Assembly (NCBI GenBank): GCA_012845835.1
Contig: JABAKD010000023.1
Location: forward strand, 21,670,203 to 21,734,202
Length of the DNA stretch: 64,000 nucleotides
Direction of reading: 5' to 3'
Origin: Undaria pinnatifida
Lineage: Eukaryota; Sar; Phaeophyceae; Laminariales; Alariaceae
Position numbers and translations under genes: made by a program. The notes under the pieces are model-generated. The model made no database searches and was not told the DNA's origin. It saw only the letters and a list, made by a program, of their open reading frames with translations. Below are positions 57,731 through 64,000 of this stretch, piece by piece. How positions within the stretch are numbered: the first letter of the stretch is position 1; every line of letters begins with the position of its first letter.

Positions 57731-57779
57731 GCTTCAAGGTGAAGGAGGCAAGATTGTCGTCGTTCTTCAGCGTGTCCCC
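57731..57779 (-). pseudogene. Partial LRR exon X-like fragment
   Basis: DTLKNDDNLASFTLK matches the end of exon X (DTLKNNDTLRSLTL). The donor position reads AAGCGAGTC, so the GT is lost. MITE copy 4 starts 30 bp beyond. Confidence 0.6.
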
Positions 57780-57808
57780 AAAAAATGCAAATATCGCATT
57801 ATGACTTC

Positions 57809-58115
57809 GAACCAAAATTACGATAAGGGAGGTCCCCCGTTTTCGCTGCCGAGTTTGATCCACGCTCACGGGTTACTCTGTACTTTGCGGGGGAAAATAG
57901 ACTAGGTGGTTGTTTCGGCGCAGCGTAGCTTACAATTCCATTGCGGGTTTATATCGCGAATTTCAACCGCACGTGAGCTTGACCCATTGTTCTTGCCCCG
58001 CATCGGGAGTGCGGTGCTAAATGCAGAGGAATAAGAGGGTCACTCGCGCGAGGGATCCCGAGCCACAGAAAATAATGTCCCCCGAATATGACCCCTTTAC
58101 TGTAGCCTGGGTGTT
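57809..58115 (+). mobile_element. MITE copy 4 (TSD CTTC/TTTC)
   Basis: Degenerate left end GAACCAAAATTACGATAAGG; right end ACTGTAGCCTGGGTG. The interior has GCGCAGCGTAGCTTACAATT, CCATTGCGGGTTTATATCGC and half of the palindrome near 58038-58052. Flanks CTTC and TTTC differ at one base. Confidence 0.78.
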
Positions 58116-58789
58116 TCCTTAGGATAAACTCCTGATTCTTGAATCGGTGGGACAGGAGACGCACGCTTCGGGATACGTTGGGGGGGGGGGTGTACTCAGT
58201 TTGTGCACGGCCGTCGCAATATGACCATAGACCCTAACACCCCTACAATGACGGGACGGAGCATGTCGGGTTTTCACCAACCAGGCAGACGATGCTTGTT
58301 CCAAGCGCGATGCGCCGTGAGGTGTTCGCGAGTCGCATGAACCGTGGACTGCATCCTACTAAGAACCAGGACTTGCATATGGATGGCAGCTTCAATGAGT
58401 TAATTAAATTTCAGATATGGCCCTTTCCAGAGACAGCAATGGGAGTACTGTGTAACTGCCTTGTGGATGCCTGATCATAAAGCGCTACGTGACACGATAA
58501 TTCCCCTTGTGCGAAGTAAAAGTTCTCCAACCCGCGCAAATGATCTAACTCGATCACCACCTGTGATCGACCGCCAAAAAAAAAAAGCGAAACCCTGGTG
58601 GTCAAGCTCATGTAGTGAGCGACATGGTTTACAGTGTCGTTGCCGACCGACGCCAACCCAACCCTTACGTAATATAGGCCAGATTTAGGATAAAGGCCTG
58701 ATTGCTGAAATGGGGCGACGGGGGACGCATGCTACGGTATACGTAGGGGCGCGCCAATTAGATACGACGCTGTTCCAACAAGAGCTCAC
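58116..58789. other. Intergenic, no gene recognised
   Basis: A G-run followed by GTGTACTCAGTTTGTGCACG (about 58180-58215) has an inverted relative at about 63100-63130 and a loose one at 60000. No gene. Confidence 0.5.
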
Positions 58790-58887
58790 CTCAAAGTCAA
58801 AGAGCGAAGAGTGTCGTTGTTCTTGAGCGTGTCACACAGAGGAAGGATCTCGCAATCTCCGATCTTCGTCGCGGACAGGACCAAGGT
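58790..58887 (-). CDS. LRR exon X, open and with splice borders
   Basis: A 98-bp exon on the minus strand after CAATTGGCAG, with a GTGAGC donor. It reads TLVLSATKIGDCEILPLCDT then LKNNDTLRSLTL and two extra bases (AG), a complete RNI-type LRR plus the start of the next. It ends in the phase exon Y needs. Spliced to exon Y it gives S-RNNL and restores a 28-residue repeat. Decayed copies lie at 57731, 59284 and 59567 on the same strand. Whether X and Y belong to one transcript across 11 kb is unknown. Confidence 0.58.
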
Positions 58888-59283
58888 CTGCCAATTGAGC
58901 GTGATCCGATCTCGATAAATGATAAATCTGATATCGACAAACGATAAATGAAATCGATATGATACCGATACACGAGAAATCGAATATATACGATATCGAC
59001 ACACCATCAAAGCGATATACACTGATACCCCAGAATCGAATGTATACCATATTGACTTACCGTAGAATCTAATTGATCATGTATCAGCAACTGGCTTCCA
59101 TAAGACATCCTTAACAACATCCAACGACTGATGAAACATCAAAGCACAGGGAAGCGGAAGTACCAAGGTATGGCAAAGGATCATGGATATCATCAACGAC
59201 AACTTAAATCGATACGATAGGCTTGACCGATGTTCTGTTATTGACATCAGAAACGACGAGAAGCAAAGGTCTTGCACTATACG

Positions 59284-59340
59284 CACAGGGAAAGAATCTC
59301 GTAAGGTCCGATCTTCGTCGTGAACAGGACCAACCTTTGA
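59284..59340 (-). pseudogene. Decayed copy of LRR exon X
   Basis: GLVLFTTKIGPYEILSLC matches LVLSATKIGDCEILPLC of exon X. The 3' half is missing and the frame is lost after SLC. Confidence 0.58.
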
Positions 59341-59411
59341 AAAATTTGATCATATCGAGCGAGAATCGAGCATGATACGATATCGGTGAACGAAAAGCCA
59401 AGTTGGCACGA

Positions 59412-59487
59412 GTATTCGATATTCGATATTCGATATTCGATATTCGATATTCGATATTCGAAATTGGATATTCGATATTCGATATTA
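59412..59487. repeat. 7-bp microsatellite (TATTCGA)n
   Basis: About ten units with one interruption, preceded by looser GATATCGATA-type sequence from 58900 on. Confidence 0.92.
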
Positions 59488-59566
59488 AATGTTCGATGTG
59501 CTGTACACGATCTTCGACCTTCGATATATGCCGAAACATCGATGTTAGTTAAATAATCGCGCCGAG

Positions 59567-59613
59567 AAAATATTTCACAACGCCCGATCTTCGTCGTGGA
59601 CAGATTGTGGATT
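59567..59613 (-). pseudogene. Decayed partial copy of LRR exon X
   Basis: LSTTKIGRCEIFS matches LSATKIGDCEILP of exon X; nothing recognisable beyond it. Confidence 0.5.
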
Positions 59614-60154
59614 GTACGGAACGATAATCAATTTACATGCGATATCGAGTGCTACGATAGAGGAGAAGCAGTTTTTATTTCTTAATGACGGGGCTCCTTG
59701 ACCTAAATTCGTCGGAATTTCAAATCTTGCTTCAATACAAAAATATGACGTTTCTTTCACTCACAGCAGGTTATGAATCGCTTCATCGGGTTTGCACTTT
59801 TTCCAAAACCTAGAGCTGTTAGTGGGCAAGATTTCAAAGCTAAGAATTAATCGATAGGTGCCGTTAGACGAATAGCGGACTTTAGTGGGCAAGTTGGATG
59901 GCGAAGCCAGCTGATGGCCAGCTGACTTGCCAACTTAAGCCAGGCGAGCGAAGTAAGCCTATATTGGCTCCCCCTTGGCCGGCGGGGGGGGGGGAGGGGG
60001 GGGGGGAGCGTACTCATTTTGTTGCTTGCCTTAGTCATTTGACCATTGACCACGCATCCCCGAGACGGAGGACCGTTCCTACTCCTAAAAAAAGAAACAC
60101 CTCCAACATGTGGGCGCTCATTTCGTTTTTTCCGTGCATTACATAAAAGCTGTT
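59614..60154. other. Intergenic with G-run at 59982-60007
   Basis: TTAGTGGGCAAG occurs at 59819 and 59881. No gene recognised. Confidence 0.5.
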
Positions 60155-60490
60155 TGCTTCCTTAATGATCATAACCTATTCAACGTTAGGTGGCATGTGG
60201 CGTGTATCAGCTCTTCGCTGTTGTACGCTCGTAGGCTTGCTTTCGGATTACCCGATGAAGACATAGCCTATGTATGTGATTTGAGGCAAACGAAGGCCAC
60301 GGTTAGGTGAGCCTGTAAGAGCAGAGAGCTCCAGCAGAGAAGATGTTGTTCGGCGACCCAAGGCCGATATGTTGATTGATGATTAATTTGCTCAGCAGAT
60401 GAGAGCTGATGGTGAGCAAAAAGGAGTGAGCACATGTGGGCGATGCACGTGTGCGTCGCTCGTAGCTCAAAGACAAGGACCCTCAAAATC
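60155..60490 (-). repeat. Inverted partner of 18555-18915
   Basis: See 18555-18915. Similarity runs from GATCATAACCTATTCAA to the AAGGACCCTC stretch. Confidence 0.82.
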
Positions 60491-60702
60491 CGTTACAAAC
60501 AAAAAGAAAAGACCCTTGAAACCGACCCTCGAACAACGGCACTAACCCATATACTAACCCAAAAAACAAGCTATGACCCCAACAAGCTAAAGACCCCAAT
60601 ACGAGATCCTACAGCCTTGTTGTTCATCAACTCGTATCTCAGGGTATGTTATCATATGACTCTACGTAGCCTATCTTCTTATTTCAGCAACAACTCGTAT
60701 CT

Positions 60703-61202
60703 NNNNNNNNNNNNNNNNNNNNNNNNNNNNNNNNNNNNNNNNNNNNNNNNNNNNNNNNNNNNNNNNNNNNNNNNNNNNNNNNNNNNNNNNNNNNNNNNNN
60801 NNNNNNNNNNNNNNNNNNNNNNNNNNNNNNNNNNNNNNNNNNNNNNNNNNNNNNNNNNNNNNNNNNNNNNNNNNNNNNNNNNNNNNNNNNNNNNNNNNNN
60901 NNNNNNNNNNNNNNNNNNNNNNNNNNNNNNNNNNNNNNNNNNNNNNNNNNNNNNNNNNNNNNNNNNNNNNNNNNNNNNNNNNNNNNNNNNNNNNNNNNNN
61001 NNNNNNNNNNNNNNNNNNNNNNNNNNNNNNNNNNNNNNNNNNNNNNNNNNNNNNNNNNNNNNNNNNNNNNNNNNNNNNNNNNNNNNNNNNNNNNNNNNNN
61101 NNNNNNNNNNNNNNNNNNNNNNNNNNNNNNNNNNNNNNNNNNNNNNNNNNNNNNNNNNNNNNNNNNNNNNNNNNNNNNNNNNNNNNNNNNNNNNNNNNNN
61201 NN
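60703..61202. other. Assembly gap, exactly 500 N
   Basis: All N. The round length suggests a placeholder of unknown true size. The (GGGGA)n tract starts right after it and is the likely cause of the break. Confidence 0.99.
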
Positions 61203-62343
61203 GGGGAGGGGAGGGGAGGGGAGGGGAGGGGAGGGGAGGGGAGGGGAGGGGAGGGGGAGGGGGGGGAGGGGAGGGAGGGGAGGGGAGGGGAGGGGAGGGG
61301 AGGGGGGGGAGGGGGAGGGGAGGGGAGGGGAGGGGAGGGGAGGGAGGGGAGGGGAGGGGAGGGGAGGGGGGAGGGGAGGGAGGGGAGGGGAGGGGAGGGG
61401 AGGGGAGGGGGGAGGGGAGGGGAGGGGAGGGGAGGGGAGGGGAGGGGAGGGGATGGGGAAGGGGAGGGGAGGGGAGGGGAGGGGAGGGGAGGGGAGGGGA
61501 GGGGGAGGGGAGGGGAGGGGAGGGAAGGGGAGGGGAGGGGAGGGGAGGGGAGGGGAGGGGAGGGGAGGGGAAGGGGAGGGAGGGGAGGGGAGGGGTGAGG
61601 GGAGGGAGGGGAGGGGAGGGGGAGGGGAGGGGAGGAGGGGAGGGGAGGGGAGGGGAGGGGAGGGAGGGGAGGGGAGGGGAGGGGAGGGGGGAGGGGAGGG
61701 GAGGGAGGGGAGGGGGAGGGGAGGGGAGGGGAGGGGAGGGGAGGGGAGAGGAGGAAAGGGGGGGAGGGGAGGGGAGGGGAGGGGAGGGGAGGGGAGGGGA
61801 GGGGAGGGGAGGGGTGGAAGGGGAGGGGAGGGAGGGAGGGGAAGGGGAGGGGAGGGGAGGGGAGGGGAGGGGAGGGGAGGGGAGGGGAGGGGAGGGGAGG
61901 GGAGGGGAGGGGAGGGGAGGGGAGGGGAGGGAGGGGAGGGAGGGAGGGAGGGGAGGGGAGGGGAGGGGAGGGGAGGGAGGGGAGGGGAGGGGAGGGGGAG
62001 GGGAGGGAGGGGAGGGGAGGGGACGGGAGGGAGGGAGGGAGGGGAGGGTGAGAGGAGGAAGGGAGGGAGGCGAGGGGAGGGGAGGGGAGGGGAGGGAGGA
62101 GGGGGGAGGGGGGAGGGGAGGGGCAGGCGAGGGGAGGGGAGGGGAGGGGAGGGGAGGGGGAGGGAGGGGGCGGGGAGGGGAGGGGAGGGGAAGTGGAGGG
62201 GAGGGGAGGGAGGGAGGGGAGGGAGGAGAGGGAGGAGGGGGAGGGGAGGGAGGGGAGGGGAGGGGAGGGGAGGGGAGGGGAGGGAGGGGAGGGAGGGAGG
62301 GAGGGAGGGGAGGGGAGAGAGGCGGGGCTGGGAGGGGAGGGGC
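61203..62343. repeat. (GGGGA)n pure-purine tract, at least 1.1 kb
   Basis: Nearly uninterrupted GGGGA/GGGA units on the plus strand, able to form G-quadruplex or triplex DNA. The open frames across it (Gly/Glu/Arg or Pro/Ser/Leu only) are artefacts. Confidence 0.98.
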
Positions 62344-62810
62344 GAGTGAAATGATGGCAGAAGTGAAGATTGGAGCGAAGTGACTTGAGAGGAGAACGAC
62401 GTTTTTTACTCGCAGCAAGTCATCGTACACAGCAGTACCTTCACGCCTCTCCTGTAACGCTCTCGGCCTCGAGATGCCACACCCAAATACGAAAACGACA
62501 CGACCACTACACGGGACCAAATAAGTTGGTTTGATTCCACGTTCTGCACCCGACCTCGAATCACCGTTGTTTGTGCTAGAGTTTTAGGCGATAATGGGGA
62601 ACAGAGCTCACAATGGAATCTGTACGACGCACGCTATGGTTGGGATGCACCGAGGTTTCCCGGCTAAGGCTTTTCCTCTGAGGGGCTTTACACCAAACCC
62701 ACACAGCAACTTTCAGAAACTGTTCATAACGCAAGGCTCGGTACATATCGATCAATGATGGGACTATTCGAAACCACATTGCTGGTCTTTCATCGATGTG
62801 GGATGCGCAC
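62344..62810. other. Intergenic, no gene recognised
   Basis: Short minus-strand frames only, with no family features. Confidence 0.5.
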
Positions 62811-62837
62811 CTTGAATTGCTACGGTACCGGGGGGGA

Positions 62838-63105
62838 GATTACGGCTACGGTACGGGGGATACCCCCGTTTTCACTCCCTGGTTTTCGCGACTCGGACGG
62901 GTAACTCTAACCTCGAAGAGAAATTTCTTTGTGGCTATCTGTTTGGCTCGGAGTAACTTACCATCCCATTGCGGGTTACGATCGTGAAGCTATGTCAGCA
63001 CGAACGCTGAAGACCCCTACGGCACATGTGGGTCACTCGCGCGAGTGGCCCCGAGGCCCTTTAAAACAATACCCCCCATTGACCCCCCTACCGTCGACGA
63101 CGGCC
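62838..63105 (+). mobile_element. MITE copy 5
   Basis: Left GATTACGGCTACGGTACGGG, right GACCCCCCTACCGTCGACG. The interior has CCATTGCGGGTTACGAT and the palindrome GGTCACTCGCGCGAGTGGCC at 63031-63050. Short TACGGTA-bearing ends outside it (about 62818-62836 and 63120-63145) suggest it sits inside another small element. Confidence 0.8.
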
Positions 63106-63595
63106 ATGACTAACTGAGTACACCCCCCCCCTACGGTAGGCTTGGTGTGATTCTCAGAAACTATTGAAAATGCAAGCCTCGACACACAACGAGCAATTGA
63201 ACTATTCCAATGCACCATACTGGTAGCTTGCAACGATGTGAGGTGTATGGCGAGCTTAACCGCCCGACGCATGTGGTCGACTATCCAGGTGCCTGGTGTA
63301 GGGTGGCTCAAGGGGAGAGTACTCTCGATACCTGACGGGCCGCCACCAGGTGAAGAGAACATGGATATAAAAATATAAGGGTAAAAAATATCGTACTCAA
63401 AAGTTGACAAGAAGGCGACACAGACACTGTCCCAGAGGGAGTTCAACTCGAACATATAGATGATTGGAACCGCCGATCATATTCATACGCCTCTCTCTAA
63501 CATCTCCATAGATTGTTCACAGTCACACGTATCGGACGTCAGACATTGGTACGATCAAACAGTCAATCCTACAGCATGCTGCGGCCGGGGGGGCA
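63106..63595. other. Intergenic, no gene recognised
   Basis: No family-like frame. Confidence 0.45.
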
Positions 63596-63883
63596 GACCA
63601 AGGCTACGGCAGGGGAGATACCCCCGTTTTATTTTTCCAGATTTGAACCACTCGCATGCGTGACTCTGTACCTCGCGAAGCAAAACAAACTGTAGGCGTG
63701 TTTCTTGGCGCAGCGTAGCTACTATTCCATTGCGGTTTTCATAATGAATTGAACTACAACAGCACGAAAACTGGAGATTGAAAAGGCGCAGGGTGGTCAC
63801 TCGCGCGAGTGACCCCGAGCCAATGCAAATGCAAGAAATAGACCCCTTTCGGCAAGGGTGACCCCACTACCGCGGCCTTCGTC
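63596..63883 (+). mobile_element. MITE copy 6 (288 bp, TSD GGCA)
   Basis: Perfect GGCA duplication (63592-63595, 63884-63887). Left GACCAAGGCTACGGCAGGGG; right CCCCACTACCGCGGCCTTCGTC. Interior GCGCAGCGTAGCTACTATTC, CCATTGCGGTTTTCATA and a perfect 20-bp palindrome at 63795-63814. Confidence 0.92.
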
Positions 63884-63890
63884 GGCATGA

Positions 63891-64000
63891 GACCCAGGCT
63901 ACGGTAAGGGGGTCACTTGTGAGGCTTTTTTACCGCAGTCCCTCGGTCGAGATCACTAGCGAGAGTGACCCCCTTGTTCCTCTCCGGACTGAAGCTTTCG
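63891..64000 (+). mobile_element. MITE copy 7, left end only (runs off the window)
   Basis: Starts GACCCAGGCTACGGTAAGGG, three bases after the target duplication of copy 6. The interior differs from the other copies as far as can be seen. Confidence 0.7.

Noticed and set aside
60434-62520. Very long Gly/Glu-rich (plus) and Pro/Ser-rich (minus) frames.
   Set aside because: They run through the N gap and the (GGGGA)n tract.

Overview
This window looks like a repeat-dominated stretch of a nuclear eukaryotic genome, perhaps an alga or another protist; nothing in it fixes the species. I see no operons or bacterial gene spacing. Nearly all recognisable protein sequence belongs to transposable elements. 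The only host-like gene signal is a set of leucine-rich-repeat (LRR) exons with GT/AG borders on the minus strand. All calls are by eye.

1-5.9 kb: a Ty1/Copia LTR retrotransposon on the minus strand (copy A), its 3' end cut by the window edge. 6.2-11.5 kb: a decayed Helitron on the plus strand encoding Rep, Pif1-type helicase and a fused OTU protease domain. A 269-bp MITE with a 4-bp target duplication sits inside its helicase. 11.5-18.9 kb: non-coding DNA with degenerate tandem repeats, tRNA-like fragments and one arm of a ~1.2-kb inverted repeat (14.26-15.45 kb).

18.95-26.4 kb: a nest. A LINE endonuclease region on the minus strand is split by a 6201-bp Copia element (copy B, plus strand) with 406-bp LTRs and a perfect AAACG target duplication. 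26.7-28.5 kb: several tandem duplications. 28.9-30.1 kb: the second inverted-repeat arm. Both arms carry the same tiny LTR element (TRIM-like) and a 9-bp-stem hairpin. An array of tRNA-like units follows to 30.8 kb.

31.8-34.1 kb: a satellite of about 178-bp units. 34.9-40.8 kb: a decayed DIRS-like tyrosine-recombinase retrotransposon. 41.5-42.6 kb: a minisatellite built on GAACTTC-CA-GAAGTTC. 43.0-44.4 kb: a C-homopolymer-rich repeat family that recurs in opposite orientation at 55.5-56.6 kb.

46.4-59.6 kb: LRR exons and decayed LRR exon copies, all on the minus strand, interspersed with MITEs and tandem repeats. Two exons (47579-47723 and 46369-46458) join in phase into an unbroken 28-residue LRR rhythm. 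60.7-61.2 kb: a 500-N assembly gap, then 1.1 kb of (GGGGA)n. 62.8-64.0 kb: more copies of the same MITE family. The MITE (4-bp target duplications, a 20-bp palindrome inside) and the LRR exon array are the least expected features.
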